Shown in pieces: positions 32,073-41,155 of a stretch of 64,000 nt of DNA. The notes below the pieces were generated by a model, which had not been told where the DNA came from, did not search any database, and saw only the letters and a list, made by a program, of their open reading frames with translations. Numbering within the stretch: the stretch's first letter is position 1; each line of letters starts with the position of its first letter. Made by a program: the position numbers and the translations under genes. Origin of the DNA: Blastococcus sp. HT6-4 (lineage in GTDB: Bacteria > Actinomycetota > Actinomycetes > Mycobacteriales > Geodermatophilaceae); the NCBI RefSeq assembly GCF_039679125.1, contig NZ_CP155551.1:3038001-3102000 (forward strand), in the 5' to 3' direction.

Positions 32073-34952
32073 TCAGCTGCAGCCGCTGGTGGAGCCGCAG
32101 CCCTCGCAGACGTAGCAGCTGCCGGCCGGGCGCATCTTCGTGCCGCAGGTCATGCACAGCGGCGCGTCGGTGGCGGTGCCGGTGACCAGCTCGAGCAGCT
32201 CGGCCGAGGAGTGGGCCTCCTTGACCGACTTCGGGCCCTCCGGGGTGACCTTCTCCTCCACCTTGGCGGTCTCGATCGGTGCGGAGCCGCGCAGCTGCTC
32301 CAGGTCGACCTCCTCCTCCTGCACGGCCGGGGTCGAGGCCGACGAGCCGTAGCCCGACACCTGCGCCGCCCGCTCCTCGGCGGTGAAGATGCCGAGGCTG
32401 GCCCGCTTCTCCACCGGCAGGTGGTCCAGCGCCAGCCGCCGGAAGATGTAGTCCATCACCGACTGGGCGATCCGGATGTCCGGGTCGTCGGTCATGCCGG
32501 CCGGCTCGAAGCGCATGTTGGTGAACTTCTGGATGTAGGTCTCCAGCGGCACACCGTGCTGCAGCGCCAGGGAGATGCCGATCGAGAAGGCATCCATCAC
32601 ACCGGCCAGGGTCGAGCCCTGCTTGCCCAGCTTGAGGAAGACCTCACCGAGGCTGCCGTCCTCGTACATCCCGGCGGTCATGTAGCCCTCGGCGCCGGCG
32701 ACGCTGAACGAGGTGGTGACGCTCGTCCGCTTCTTCGGCAGCCGCTTGCGCACCGGGTGCGACAGGGCGGTGGGAGCGGCGGCCTCGGCCGGCGTCTCCG
32801 CCTTGGTGCCGTCGTTCTTGCCCTTGCCCCCGGACAGCGGCTGGCCGACCTTGCAATTGTCGCGGTAGATGGCCAGCGCCTTGAGGCCCATCTTCCAGCC
32901 CTGGAAGTAGATGGTCTCGACGTCCTCGACGGTCGCCGTCTCCGGCATGTTGACCGTCTTGCTGATCGCGCCGGAGATGAACGGCTGCACCGCGGCCATC
33001 ATCCGCACGTGGCCCATCGGGGAGATGGCCCGCTCGCCCATGGCGCAGTCGAAGACCTCGTAGTGCTCCGGCCGCAGGCTCGGGGCGTCGACGACGTGGC
33101 CGTGCTCGGCGATGTACTCGACGATCGCCTCGATCTGCTCCTCCTGGTAGCCCAGGCTGCGCAGCGCCCGCGGCACCGTCTGGTTGACGATCTGCATGGA
33201 GCCGCCGCCGACCAGCTTCTTGAACTTGACCAGCGAGAAGTCCGGCTCGATGCCGGTCGTGTCGCAGTCCATCATGAAGCCGATGGTGCCGGTGGGCGCG
33301 AGCACCGAGGCCTGGGCGTTGCGCCAGCCGTTGTCGGCGCCGATGTCCAGGCACTCCTGCCACTGCGCGGTGGCGGCCTTCAGCACGTCGGCGTCGTCGG
33401 CGCCGACCGGGCGGATGGCGTCGTTCGCGGCGGCGTGCTTGCGCATCACGCGGGCGTGGGCGTCGGCGTTGCGTGCGAAGCCGTCGTACGGGCCCACGGT
33501 GCCGGCGAGCTCGGCCGAGCGACGGTAGGCGGTGCCGGTCATCAGCGAGGTGATCGCCGCGGCGAGGCTCTGGCCACCGCGCGAGTCGTAGGCGTGGCCG
33601 GTGGCCATGAGCAGCGCGCCGAGGTTGGCGTAGCCGATGCCCAGCTGGCGGTAGGCGCGGGTCGTCTCACCGATCGGGTCGGTCGGGAAGTCGGCGAAGC
33701 AGATCGAGATGTCCATCGCGGTGATGACCAGCTCGACGGCCTTCACGAAGTTCTTCGAGTCGAAGGTGCCGTCGTCCTTCAGGAACTTCATGAGGTTCAG
33801 CGACGCCAGGTTGCACGAGCTGTTGTCCAGGCTCATGTACTCCGAGCACGGGTTGGACGCGTTGATGCGGCCGGTCTCGGGGTTGGTGTGCCAGTCGTTG
33901 ATCGTGTCGTCGTACTGGATGCCCGGGTCGGCACACTCCCAGGCGGCCTTGGTGACCTTGCGGAACAGCGCCTTGGCGTCGACAGTCTCGATGACCGACC
34001 CGTCGAGCCGCGCCCGGAGGCCGAACTCGTCGCCCTCCTCCACCGCACGCATGAACTCGTCCGAGACGCGGACGGAGTTGTTGGCGTTCTGGTACTGGAC
34101 GCTGGTGATGTCCTTGCCGCCGAGGTCCATGTCGTAGCCGGCGTCGCGCAGCGCGCGGATCTTGTCCTCCTCGCGCGCCTTGGTCTCGATGAACTCCTCG
34201 ATGTCGGGGTGGTCGATGTCGAGGACGACCATCTTCGCGGCGCGACGGGTGGCGCCACCGGACTTGATGGTGCCGGCGGAGGCGTCGGCGCCGCGCATGA
34301 AGCTGACCGGGCCGGAGGCGGTGCCGCCGGAGGAGAGCAGCTCCTTGGAGGAGCGGATGCGGGAGAGGTTGAGGCCGGCACCGGAGCCGCCCTTGAAGAT
34401 CAGGCCCTCCTCGCGGTACCAGTTCAGGATCGAGTCCATCTCGTCGTCGACGGCGAGGATGAAGCAGGCGCTGACCTGCTGCGGCGCGCTGGTGCCGACG
34501 TTGAACCAGACGGGGCTGTTGAAGCTGAAGTACTGGTGCAGCAGCATCCAGGCGAGCTCGTGCTCGAAGATCTCCGCGTCACCCTCGGTGGCGAAGTAGC
34601 CGTGCTCCCGGCCGGCCGCGCCGTAGGTGAGGACCACCCGGTCGATGAGCTGGCGCAGGCTGGTCTCCCGCTGCGGGGTGCCGACCGCCCCTCGGAAGTA
34701 CTTCGTGGTGACGATGTTGGTGGCGTTGACGCTCCACTCCGCGGGGAACTCCACACCGCGCTGCTCGAAGTTGATCGAACCGTCGCGCCAGTTGGTCATG
34801 ACGACGTCGCGGCGCTCCCAGGTCACCTCGTCGTACGGGTGCACACCGGCGGTGGTGAAGACGCGCTTGATCTTGAGGCCCTTGCCCCGGCTGGGCGCCT
34901 TCGCGCTGCGGCGGGTGCGGGCGCCGGCCAGGCGGTCGTCGGTCTCGGTCAT
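32073..34952 (-). CDS. nrdJ: Adenosylcobalamin-dependent (class II) ribonucleotide reductase
   Basis: A 959-residue NrdJ, reducing ribonucleotides to deoxyribonucleotides without oxygen. Visible blocks: FSFNSPVWFNVG, GSGAGLNLSRIRSSKELLSS, SNPCSEYMSLDNSSCNLASL, VLAPTGTIGFMMDCDTTGIE, and at the C-terminus a zinc-ribbon-like CMTCGTKM...CYVCEGCG plus the final Cys pair that recycles the active-site disulfide. The start is the ATG at 34952 with GGGAGAG upstream. It lies 144 bases downstream of nrdR on the same strand, the common actinobacterial nrdR-nrdJ order, and is probably repressed by NrdR. Confidence 0.96.
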   Translation of the reverse strand: MTETDDRLAGARTRRSAKAPSRGKGLKIKRVFTTAGVHPYDEVTWERRDVVMTNWRDGSINFEQRGVEFPAEWSVNATNIVTTKYFRGAVGTPQRETSLRQLIDRVVLTYGAAGREHGYFATEGDAEIFEHELAWMLLHQYFSFNSPVWFNVGTSAPQQVSACFILAVDDEMDSILNWYREEGLIFKGGSGAGLNLSRIRSSKELLSSGGTASGPVSFMRGADASAGTIKSGGATRRAAKMVVLDIDHPDIEEFIETKAREEDKIRALRDAGYDMDLGGKDITSVQYQNANNSVRVSDEFMRAVEEGDEFGLRARLDGSVIETVDAKALFRKVTKAAWECADPGIQYDDTINDWHTNPETGRINASNPCSEYMSLDNSSCNLASLNLMKFLKDDGTFDSKNFVKAVELVITAMDISICFADFPTDPIGETTRAYRQLGIGYANLGALLMATGHAYDSRGGQSLAAAITSLMTGTAYRRSAELAGTVGPYDGFARNADAHARVMRKHAAANDAIRPVGADDADVLKAATAQWQECLDIGADNGWRNAQASVLAPTGTIGFMMDCDTTGIEPDFSLVKFKKLVGGGSMQIVNQTVPRALRSLGYQEEQIEAIVEYIAEHGHVVDAPSLRPEHYEVFDCAMGERAISPMGHVRMMAAVQPFISGAISKTVNMPETATVEDVETIYFQGWKMGLKALAIYRDNCKVGQPLSGGKGKNDGTKAETPAEAAAPTALSHPVRKRLPKKRTSVTTSFSVAGAEGYMTAGMYEDGSLGEVFLKLGKQGSTLAGVMDAFSIGISLALQHGVPLETYIQKFTNMRFEPAGMTDDPDIRIAQSVMDYIFRRLALDHLPVEKRASLGIFTAEERAAQVSGYGSSASTPAVQEEEVDLEQLRGSAPIETAKVEEKVTPEGPKSVKEAHSSAELLELVTGTATDAPLCMTCGTKMRPAGSCYVCEGCGSTSGCS

Positions 34953-35096
34953 GGTGTGGAGCTCTCCCTGGTCGTGTGTCGCATGGTGCTTCGCGGGGCT
35001 GCGCGGTGGTGCTGCGCGGTGGCGGATCGGGGGCTGGGGAAGAGCCGCGATCGGTAGCTGCTCGAACTGCTGTCTATCGGGCGGCACTGACAGTTC

Positions 35097-35651
35097 TCAG
35101 GTGCCGCCGGCACCGGTGTCCGGTGCGGGTTGACCCCTGCCGCCACCCCGCCGGCGAGCCGGCGGGTCGGGCTGCATGCCCGGCAGTGGTGGGGTTCCCG
35201 CGACCAGGTGCCGGGCGCGGAGCTCGGTGATCTCTTTCTCGAAGTCCTCGAGGGAGGTGAAGGCCCGGTACACGCTGGCGAACCGCAGGTACGCGACCTC
35301 GTCGAGCTCGCGCAGCGGCCGCAGGATGGCCAGGCCGACCTCGTGGCTGGGCACCTCCGCCGCCCCGGTGGCGCGGACGGCGTCCTCCACCTGCTGGGCG
35401 AGCAGCTTGAGCTGGTCCTCGTCGACCGGCCGACCCTGGCAGGCCCGCCGGACACCGGCGACCACCTTGCTGCGGTTGAACGGCTCGCTGACGCCGTTCC
35501 TCTTGACGACGGCGAGCACGGCCTCCTCGACGGTGGTGAACCGCCGCCCGCACGTCGGGCAGGAACGACGACGCCGGGTGGTGGCGCCCTCATCGGCCTC
35601 GCGGGAGTCGATGACCCGGCTGTCGGGGTTGTGGCAGAACGGGCAGCGCAC
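35097..35651 (-). CDS. nrdR: Ribonucleotide reductase regulator NrdR
   Basis: A 184-residue repressor. The N-terminal zinc ribbon has Cys3, Cys6, Cys31 and Cys34 ([26 protein letters not shown]), followed by an ATP-cone domain ([20 protein letters not shown]) that senses dATP/ATP. The protein is about 25 residues longer than usual because of a Gly/Pro/Arg-rich tail. GTG start at 35651. It precedes nrdJ. A palindromic site upstream (35775-35801) may be its own operator. Confidence 0.95.
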   Translation of the reverse strand: MRCPFCHNPDSRVIDSREADEGATTRRRRSCPTCGRRFTTVEEAVLAVVKRNGVSEPFNRSKVVAGVRRACQGRPVDEDQLKLLAQQVEDAVRATGAAEVPSHEVGLAILRPLRELDEVAYLRFASVYRAFTSLEDFEKEITELRARHLVAGTPPLPGMQPDPPARRRGGGRGQPAPDTGAGGT

Positions 35652-35774
35652 GGTGGTTCACCTCCCTCCCGATCGGACCGCGTCCGGGCGTCGTCCGCCG
35701 GCCACCTGTGGACCTCCCTGGGGACATCCGGTGGATGCCACGGGGAGAACCTGAGGATCGGCCTGTGGACGGGC

Positions 35775-35801
35775 TTACAACTCTGTAACTACTAGATGTA
35801 G
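35775..35801 (-). promoter_or_regulatory. Putative NrdR box pair
   Basis: TTACAACTCTGTAA (35775-35788) and CTACTAGATGTAG (35789-35801; CTACATCTAGTAG on the minus strand) are adjacent imperfect palindromes in the low-GC stretch upstream of nrdR. The second resembles the actinobacterial NrdR box type as I recall it. They lie about 125-150 bases upstream of the nrdR start. Confidence 0.45.
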
Positions 35802-35950
35802 GGGAACCCTAGGCCGGGCTCCACAAGATGTGCAAGTGATCGTTTCCTCGGCGTGTTCCGCCCCGACACTGCCGTGCGCACGCGGAACAGCGGCCCCCAC
35901 CAGTCACACGACACGCCGCGGGACGCGCCGATGCGCGCGCACCCGCCCGT

Positions 35951-35974
35951 CCGCCGGACCCGCGGATCCGGCGG
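35951..35974 (-). terminator. Hairpin after the hypothetical gene
   Basis: CCGCCGGA (35951-35958) and TCCGGCGG (35967-35974) pair perfectly, with two further pairs inside. It is 67 bases downstream of the stop of the minus-strand gene at 36041-36805. Confidence 0.45.
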
Positions 35975-36040
35975 GCGGCGACGGACGCCGACGCCGCCGG
36001 GCACCTGGCGCGTCCGGCGGCCGAGGGGGCGACGCGACGG

Positions 36041-36805
36041 TCAGACGCCGCGCAGGGAGCCGTCCAGCCGGGGCCGGCGGGAGTGCGGGATGCGGTCGCC
36101 GAGCCGCATCGGCCGGGTGAGCAGGTGGGCGTCCAGGCCGGCCGGGGGTGCCCACCGGCGAACGTCCGACGACACCTCGTCCGCCGGCGCCCGCCGCGCA
36201 GCGGGAACGGAGCACGCCACCGTCTGCGGGGACCCGGAGACCTGATCGGGCATCGCCCCGGGAGCCGCGTCGACGACAGCGGGCAGCATCCCCGTGTCCG
36301 CCGCCCGGTGCCGCCCGGCGTCCACCACGGGCGCGCGGTGCCGCCCCGGCGCCGGGACGGGGACCGAAGCCGCGGACGCGGCCTGCACGTCGACATCCTC
36401 CGGCGCTCTCCGGCGCCCGCCGGAGCGGGTGCGAGCGGACGACCCGCCGTGGTCGCGGATCATCGAAGAGCCCGTCGTCGTCTCGGCGCCGACCACGACC
36501 TCGCCGGCCCGGAGCGCGGACACCGCCTGCGCCGCCGCCATCTCCTGGGTCACGCGCCGCCGCGCCGACCGGGTGGCCGCCGGCGCCGGGGACTGCGGCT
36601 CGGGCAGCCGGAGGGTCGTCAGGTCGGTCCACGCCGCCTCCTCGACACCGCCCACGACGACCCGCACCCACATCTGGCAGGCCCCGGCGCCGTCGTGCCG
36701 CCACCCCAGCAGCTCGCCGGCCCACCAGGTACCGGCCTGGAAGACCTCCACGGCCTGGGGCCGACTGGTGAAGACCGCGGCGCGGTTGTCCATGACGCTC
36801 GACAC
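36041..36805 (-). CDS. Hypothetical protein, Trp-rich N-terminus and disordered tail
   Basis: A 254-residue protein not assignable to a known family. The first ~70 residues look folded and Trp-rich (FQAGTWWAGELLGWRHDG, MWVRVVVGGVEEAAW), suggesting a small beta-barrel domain. The rest is rich in Ala, Pro, Arg and Ser and likely disordered. The GTG at 36805 or the ATG at 36793 could be the start. It sits between nrdR and the LysM gene on the same strand; its position suggests nothing firm. Confidence 0.7.
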   Translation of the reverse strand: MSSVMDNRAAVFTSRPQAVEVFQAGTWWAGELLGWRHDGAGACQMWVRVVVGGVEEAAWTDLTTLRLPEPQSPAPAATRSARRRVTQEMAAAQAVSALRAGEVVVGAETTTGSSMIRDHGGSSARTRSGGRRRAPEDVDVQAASAASVPVPAPGRHRAPVVDAGRHRAADTGMLPAVVDAAPGAMPDQVSGSPQTVACSVPAARRAPADEVSSDVRRWAPPAGLDAHLLTRPMRLGDRIPHSRRPRLDGSLRGV

Positions 36806-36935
36806 CGCACGACCGTATGCGGCCGCCGAGCACGCACCGTGAACGTGCCCACACGGAGGGTTGACGAAGTCGCCGGCCGGCCCTTGTGAACCTCGTGCCG
36901 TGGCGAGCCGCCGCCCGACCGCCGCGCTGGACGCC

Positions 36936-37439
36936 TCAGGGCAGTGCCAGCACCTGACCGGGCACGAGGTCCGCGCTGCGCAGACCGTTCAGCGTCTGGA
37001 TCTCGTCCACGACCTCACGGACGTCACGGTCGCCCGCCACACCTCCGGCGATGGACCACAGCGTGTCACCGGACTCGACGACCACGCTGGCCGTGCCCAT
37101 CAGCTCGAGCCCGTCCCCTCCGCCGCCCATGACCGCCTCGCCGAGCGCGACCAGCCCCACCACGAGCGCGACGGCCAGGACCACGACCAGCCGGCGACCC
37201 CGCGCGGTCAGCCGGAGCGGCGGCGGCGCGATGCCCGGCCGGCCATCGTGGCGGCTCGGGCCTCTCGGCGCGACGGCCGGGGCGGCGGCACCATCCCGGA
37301 CGGGGGCCCGCCGCCCGGGCGCCACGGCGTACGCCTCCGGCACGGGTGGCAGCACCCGGAGGTGACGCGCCGGTGGCGCCTCGACCGCAACCCGCCCCTC
37401 GGACACTCCGCCCACCGACCGCACCGCACTGCCCGTCAT
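36936..37439 (-). CDS. LysM-domain membrane protein next to lexA
   Basis: A 167-residue protein with a disordered N-terminus, one membrane helix ([20 protein letters not shown]) and a C-terminal LysM domain ([20 protein letters not shown], then [11 protein letters not shown]). The ATG at 37439 has AGGCGGAAG upstream. It is divergent from lexA, with a perfect SOS box 39 bases from its start. This is the position and architecture of YneA-type SOS cell-division inhibitors in Gram-positives, so a role in delaying division during DNA damage is a reasonable inference, though not proven. Confidence 0.85.
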   Translation of the reverse strand: MTGSAVRSVGGVSEGRVAVEAPPARHLRVLPPVPEAYAVAPGRRAPVRDGAAAPAVAPRGPSRHDGRPGIAPPPLRLTARGRRLVVVLAVALVVGLVALGEAVMGGGGDGLELMGTASVVVESGDTLWSIAGGVAGDRDVREVVDEIQTLNGLRSADLVPGQVLALP

Positions 37440-37477
37440 CGCACTTCCGCCTCTCACCTGGCCGGCGCCCGCCCACC

Positions 37478-37491
37478 CGAACGTGTGTTCG
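37478..37491. promoter_or_regulatory. LexA (SOS) box 1
   Basis: CGAAC-GTGT-GTTCG is a perfect match to the Gram-positive LexA consensus CGAACNNNNGTTCG. It lies between the divergent LysM gene and lexA and is closer to the LysM gene. Confidence 0.9.
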
Positions 37492-37556
37492 ATTCGAACG
37501 CCTGTCCGATGTCTACCCGATGCCACCGACAGATGGGGGGCGACACGACATGGCTT

Positions 37557-37570
37557 CGAACACCTGTTTG
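37557..37570. promoter_or_regulatory. LexA (SOS) box 2
   Basis: CGAAC-ACCT-GTTTG matches the LexA consensus except one base in the right arm. It is 81 bases from the lexA start and probably mediates LexA autorepression. Confidence 0.8.
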
Positions 37571-37650
37571 AACTGGGCGGGGATCGGCGCTACGGTCGAC
37601 GTCGAGGACGAGGTCGGAACGGCTGCGCGAGCAGCCGGCGAGGAGGAGAC

Positions 37651-38415
37651 GTGACGGAGTCGAGCGGGACGTCCGGCGGCCGGCGGGCGCGCGGCGGCAC
37701 CCAGGACGGGGCCGAGGCCTCGGCGACTGTCCGGACCTTTCCCGACCGGAGCGCGGACGGTGACGGCCTGACCCAGCGTCAGCGGCGCGTCCTGGAGGTC
37801 ATCCGCGACTCGATCGAGCGCCGCGGCTACCCACCTTCGGTCCGGGAGATCGGCGAGGCGGTCGGCCTCTCCTCGGCCTCGTCGGTCGCCCACCAGCTGT
37901 CGGTGCTGCAGAAGAAGGGCTGGCTGCGGCGGGATCCGAACCGGCCGCGCGCTCTCGACGTGCGCCTGCCGGGCGATGCCGGCCGCACCGCCTCGGCCGT
38001 CGCCGAGCCTCCGATGGTCAGCGAGGGCGAGCGGGCCGCCGCCCCGGCCTACGTCCCGCTGGTCGGTCGCATCGCCGCGGGTGGCCCGGTGCTGGCCGAG
38101 CAGGCGGTCGAGGACGTCTTCCCGCTCCCCCGCGAGCTGGTCGGCGAGGGCACCGTGTTCATGCTGAAGGTCGCCGGTGACTCGATGGTGGAGGCGGCCA
38201 TCTGCGACGGCGACTGGGTCGTCGTGCGGCAGCAGCCGACCGCCGAGAACGGCGAGATCGTGGCCGCGATGATCGACGGCGAGGCCACGGTGAAGACCTA
38301 CAAGCGCCGTGACGGCCACGTGTGGCTGCTCCCGCACAACCCGGCCTACGAGCCGATCCCCGGTGACGAGGCGACGATCCTCGGCCGCGTGGTCTCGGTC
38401 CTGCGCCGGGTCTGA
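37651..38415 (+). CDS. lexA: SOS repressor LexA
   Basis: A 254-residue LexA. The N-terminal winged helix has [20 protein letters not shown] and [20 protein letters not shown]. The self-cleavage site is Ala143-Gly144 (RIAAGGP), with catalytic Ser178 (AGDSMVEA) and Lys215 (ATVKTYK). About 40 extra N-terminal residues are Gly/Ala/Arg-rich, usual in Actinobacteria. GTG at 37651 with GGAGGAGA upstream is clearly the start; the longer frame crosses both SOS boxes. RecA, its co-protease, is encoded at 59947-60984. A strong hairpin follows. Confidence 0.96.
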   Translation: MTESSGTSGGRRARGGTQDGAEASATVRTFPDRSADGDGLTQRQRRVLEVIRDSIERRGYPPSVREIGEAVGLSSASSVAHQLSVLQKKGWLRRDPNRPRALDVRLPGDAGRTASAVAEPPMVSEGERAAAPAYVPLVGRIAAGGPVLAEQAVEDVFPLPRELVGEGTVFMLKVAGDSMVEAAICDGDWVVVRQQPTAENGEIVAAMIDGEATVKTYKRRDGHVWLLPHNPAYEPIPGDEATILGRVVSVLRRV

Positions 38416-38422
38416 CACGGAA

Positions 38423-38466
38423 CCCACGTCGGGGCCCGGCCTCCGGTGGCCGGGCCCCGACGTGGG
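38423..38466. terminator. Bidirectional terminator after lexA
   Basis: Perfect 19-base arms (38423-38441 and 38448-38466) with loop TCCGGT, between lexA and the convergent enoyl-CoA hydratase gene. Confidence 0.85.
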
Positions 38467-38497
38467 CGGTGAAGCGGACGGCTCAGCCGGCGCCCCC

Positions 38498-39286
38498 TCA
38501 GCGTCGCTGGTAGTCGCCGTCGCGCTTCTCGAAGAAGGCCTGCAACGCCTCCTGGTGGTCCTCGGTCCGGAACATCTCCAGGAACCGCTTGGTCTGGAGC
38601 GCCTGTCCCTGGGTGAAGTCCATCTCGAACGCTCCGGTGACCGCTTCCTTCGTGGCCTCCACCGACAGCGGCGCACGGGTGGCGATCCGCTGCGCTTTCG
38701 CCAGCGCGGCGGTCATGAGGTCGCCCGGCTCGTGGACCTCCGTCACCAGGCCCCAGTTGAGCGCCTGCTGGGCGGAGTAGCGGGCCCCGGTCAGCAGGAT
38801 CTCCTTTGCCGGGCCGAGTCCGATCACACGGGGCAGGCGCCAGAAGCTGACGATGAGGCCGACGTTCACGCCCGCCGCGACGAAGAAGGCCTCGGTGGAC
38901 GCGATCCGGATGTCGCAGCAGAGCGAGAACTCCAGCCCACCGCCGATCGTGGCCCCGTTGATGGCCGCGATCACCGGGGCTCGGAAGTTCTGCACCCCAT
39001 TGAGGACCCGGCTGAACTCGGCCAGGTAGTCGCTGAGTTGCTCGTCGCTCATGGACTGGTCCTCGCCCAGGTGCGCACCGGCGGTGAAGGCCCGGCCTTC
39101 TCCGGTGATCACCAGGCAACGGACCTGCTCGTCGGCGTCCAGGATGTCCAGCGCCTTCATGAAGGACCGCCGGCTCTCCCAGCTGAAGGTGTTGGACGGG
39201 GGGCTGTCCAGGGTGAGGACAGCGATGTGCGGGGTCTCGTAGCGAAGGTGGACGCCGGTGCCGACATCGGTCGTGGTCACTGTCAT
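38498..39286 (-). CDS. Enoyl-CoA hydratase/isomerase family protein
   Basis: A 262-residue crotonase-fold protein. The oxyanion-hole segments are present (TFSWESRRS and GRAFTAGAHL at the first loop; NGATIGGGLEFSLCCDIRIA at the second). The two Glu residues of classical hydratases are not both evident: the segment after GGGLEF has VNVGLIVSFWRLPRVIG where hydratases have PE..LG..P, so it could be an isomerase, dehalogenase or decarboxylase of the superfamily. The start overlaps the permease stop (ATGA, 39283-39286), so it belongs to the CoA-transferase/ABC operon and should act on the acyl-CoA product. Confidence 0.85.
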   Translation of the reverse strand: MTVTTTDVGTGVHLRYETPHIAVLTLDSPPSNTFSWESRRSFMKALDILDADEQVRCLVITGEGRAFTAGAHLGEDQSMSDEQLSDYLAEFSRVLNGVQNFRAPVIAAINGATIGGGLEFSLCCDIRIASTEAFFVAAGVNVGLIVSFWRLPRVIGLGPAKEILLTGARYSAQQALNWGLVTEVHEPGDLMTAALAKAQRIATRAPLSVEATKEAVTGAFEMDFTQGQALQTKRFLEMFRTEDHQEALQAFFEKRDGDYQRR

Positions 39287-41109
39287 GCTGCTTCCTCCGG
39301 TGGGGTGTTGAGTGCGACGGACGGGGACCGGCGGGACCGCCGGGTGGACGTGCCGGGCTTGCGGTCGAGCAGTCGCATCGCGATCACGGTCACCACGATG
39401 TTGATCAGCAGGATCACCACGGAGAGCGCACCCACGCGCTGGTAGAGCGACTCACTGGCCAGGTTGTAGAGCACCGTGGCCACCGTGGGATTCGCGCCGG
39501 TGTAGAGGAACACCGACATCTCCAGCTCCCGGAAGAGCAGGACGAAGTTGAGCATGCCCGCGGCCAGCAGGGAGGGCCGCAGCAACGGCACCGTGATCCG
39601 CCGCCAGGTGCGCGCCCAGGACGCTCCCAGGCTCCGGGACGCCTCTTCGACCTCCGCGCCGATCTGGCCCATCCCGGCGTGCACGTAAGCGAAGGTCAAC
39701 GGCAGGGCGCTGCCGGCATAGGCGATCAACAGGATGGTGAGCGTCCCACCCAGTCCGAACGGCTGACCCGCGTAGGCGATGATCAGACCGATGCCGAGCA
39801 CCGCCCCGGGGAAGGCCAGGGGCGCGGCCATGGCTCCGATGATGGCTGCGTTGCTCCGGGCCTTGGTGCGGTGCACCAGCCACGAGGCCAGCAGCGCGAC
39901 GGCGAGTGCGAGGACCGTCCCGCCGAGCGCCAGGACGAAGCTGTTGCCCATCGCGGCAGCGATCAGCGGCCGGCTGAACACCGCCTCGTAGTTGCCGGTG
40001 AGGGTGAAGTTGTCCCACCCCAGGGGCCGGCCGAGGGCTTCGCGGAAGGAGGTGACCAGCAGGACGCCGAAGGGCAGCACGAGGCTCAGGAGCACCACCA
40101 GCGAGCAGAACCCCAGGGCGAGGAAGCGGGCGCCGCCCAGGTGCGTCACGTCCTGCCGCCCCGGCTTGCCTCCGATGACGGTGAACTTCTTCCCCCCGAG
40201 CAGCTTGCGCTGGAGGATCAAGAGCACGGCGATGATCACCAGGATCGGGACGGAGATGACCGCGGCGGCCTCGATCCGGGGCGGGAACTGCATGAGGCTC
40301 AGCAGCACCGTCGGGATGGTCTGGAAGCCGGTGGGAGCGCCGAGGATGGCGACCGGCCCGAAGATCACCGCGGCGCTGACGAACACCAGGATCGATCCGG
40401 CGATCAGCGACGGGAGGATGACCGGGAAGGTCACCGTGCGCAGTACCCGGGCACGGGACGCCCCCAGGCTCGCCGCAGCCTGCTCGAGCGCCGGGTCGAT
40501 GCCGTCCAGCGCGGCCGATACCGGCAGGAACACCAGGGGGTAGAGGAAGAGCGAGAGAACGAAGATGATCCCCCACGGCGTGAAGATGTCGAAGGGCGCT
40601 TCCTCGAGGCCGAAGAGCGACATCAACGCGGTGTTCAGCATCCCGTTGCGCGGCCCGAGCAGCAGAACCCAGCCCAGCGCAGCGATGAAGCTCGGTGCGG
40701 CGAAGGTGAGGACCGCGCTGCCTCGGAAGAACCGACGGAACGGCATGTCGGTGCGCACGGCCAGCCAGGCCACCGGCAGGCCCAGCAGCAGGCTCCCGAA
40801 CACGGTTCCGACCGCGATCCACAGCGAGTTGAAGACGCCCTCCATCAGGCGCGGCTCGCTGCCCAGGAGGCCGTAGTTCTCCAGGGTGAGCCCGCCGTCG
40901 TCGGCGATGAAGCTCTGCCCGAACACCTGGGCGATCGGGTAGCCGACCAGGGCCAGGATGGCGGCGACCCAGACCAGCCGCATCGCCCGCTCGAAACCGG
41001 TACCCCTCCGGCGGTTCGCGCCGCCGCCGGCCGGGGGCCCGGGGGTCGCCCCCTCCGCCTCCGTGTCGGGTGTCGACACGGAGGCGGAGGACGAACTGGT
41101 CAACGCCAC
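39283..41109 (-). CDS. ABC transporter permease, fused two-domain FbpB type
   Basis: A 608-residue permease with about twelve helices and two copies of the binding-protein-dependent transport domain. The two EAA coupling loops are visible as EQAAASLGASRARVLRTVTF and EEASRSLGASWARTWRRITV. Such fused permeases serve Fe3+, 2-aminoethylphosphonate, thiamine and various organic-anion importers. The disordered ends (SSSSASVSTDPD-like N-terminus; Arg/Ser-rich C-terminus) are cytoplasmic. GTG start at 41109 with GAGGAG upstream. Its operon partners (CoA-transferase, hydratase) favour an organic acid as substrate. Confidence 0.9.
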   Translation of the reverse strand: MALTSSSSASVSTPDTEAEGATPGPPAGGGANRRRGTGFERAMRLVWVAAILALVGYPIAQVFGQSFIADDGGLTLENYGLLGSEPRLMEGVFNSLWIAVGTVFGSLLLGLPVAWLAVRTDMPFRRFFRGSAVLTFAAPSFIAALGWVLLLGPRNGMLNTALMSLFGLEEAPFDIFTPWGIIFVLSLFLYPLVFLPVSAALDGIDPALEQAAASLGASRARVLRTVTFPVILPSLIAGSILVFVSAAVIFGPVAILGAPTGFQTIPTVLLSLMQFPPRIEAAAVISVPILVIIAVLLILQRKLLGGKKFTVIGGKPGRQDVTHLGGARFLALGFCSLVVLLSLVLPFGVLLVTSFREALGRPLGWDNFTLTGNYEAVFSRPLIAAAMGNSFVLALGGTVLALAVALLASWLVHRTKARSNAAIIGAMAAPLAFPGAVLGIGLIIAYAGQPFGLGGTLTILLIAYAGSALPLTFAYVHAGMGQIGAEVEEASRSLGASWARTWRRITVPLLRPSLLAAGMLNFVLLFRELEMSVFLYTGANPTVATVLYNLASESLYQRVGALSVVILLINIVVTVIAMRLLDRKPGTSTRRSRRSPSVALNTPPEEAA

Positions 41110-41155
41110 GGGGAGATCTCCTCAGTGCGTTCGCGCGCCGTCAGGGTCGCGGTGG

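Larger units (their letters stand above)
35652..36040. other. Intergenic region upstream of nrdR
   Basis: These 389 bases contain no supported gene. They hold the putative NrdR operator pair near 35775-35801 and a hairpin at 35951-35974 that probably terminates the hypothetical gene upstream. No cobalamin riboswitch pattern was seen. Confidence 0.5.

Noticed and set aside
31830..35057. 1075-residue plus-strand frame antisense to nrdJ
   Set aside because: No recognisable motif; nrdJ on the other strand is unambiguous, so this is a shadow.
35652..36040. Cobalamin riboswitch upstream of the B12-dependent reductase
   Set aside because: No B12-box-like conserved sequence or extended leader structure could be found; only palindromes fitting NrdR sites were visible.
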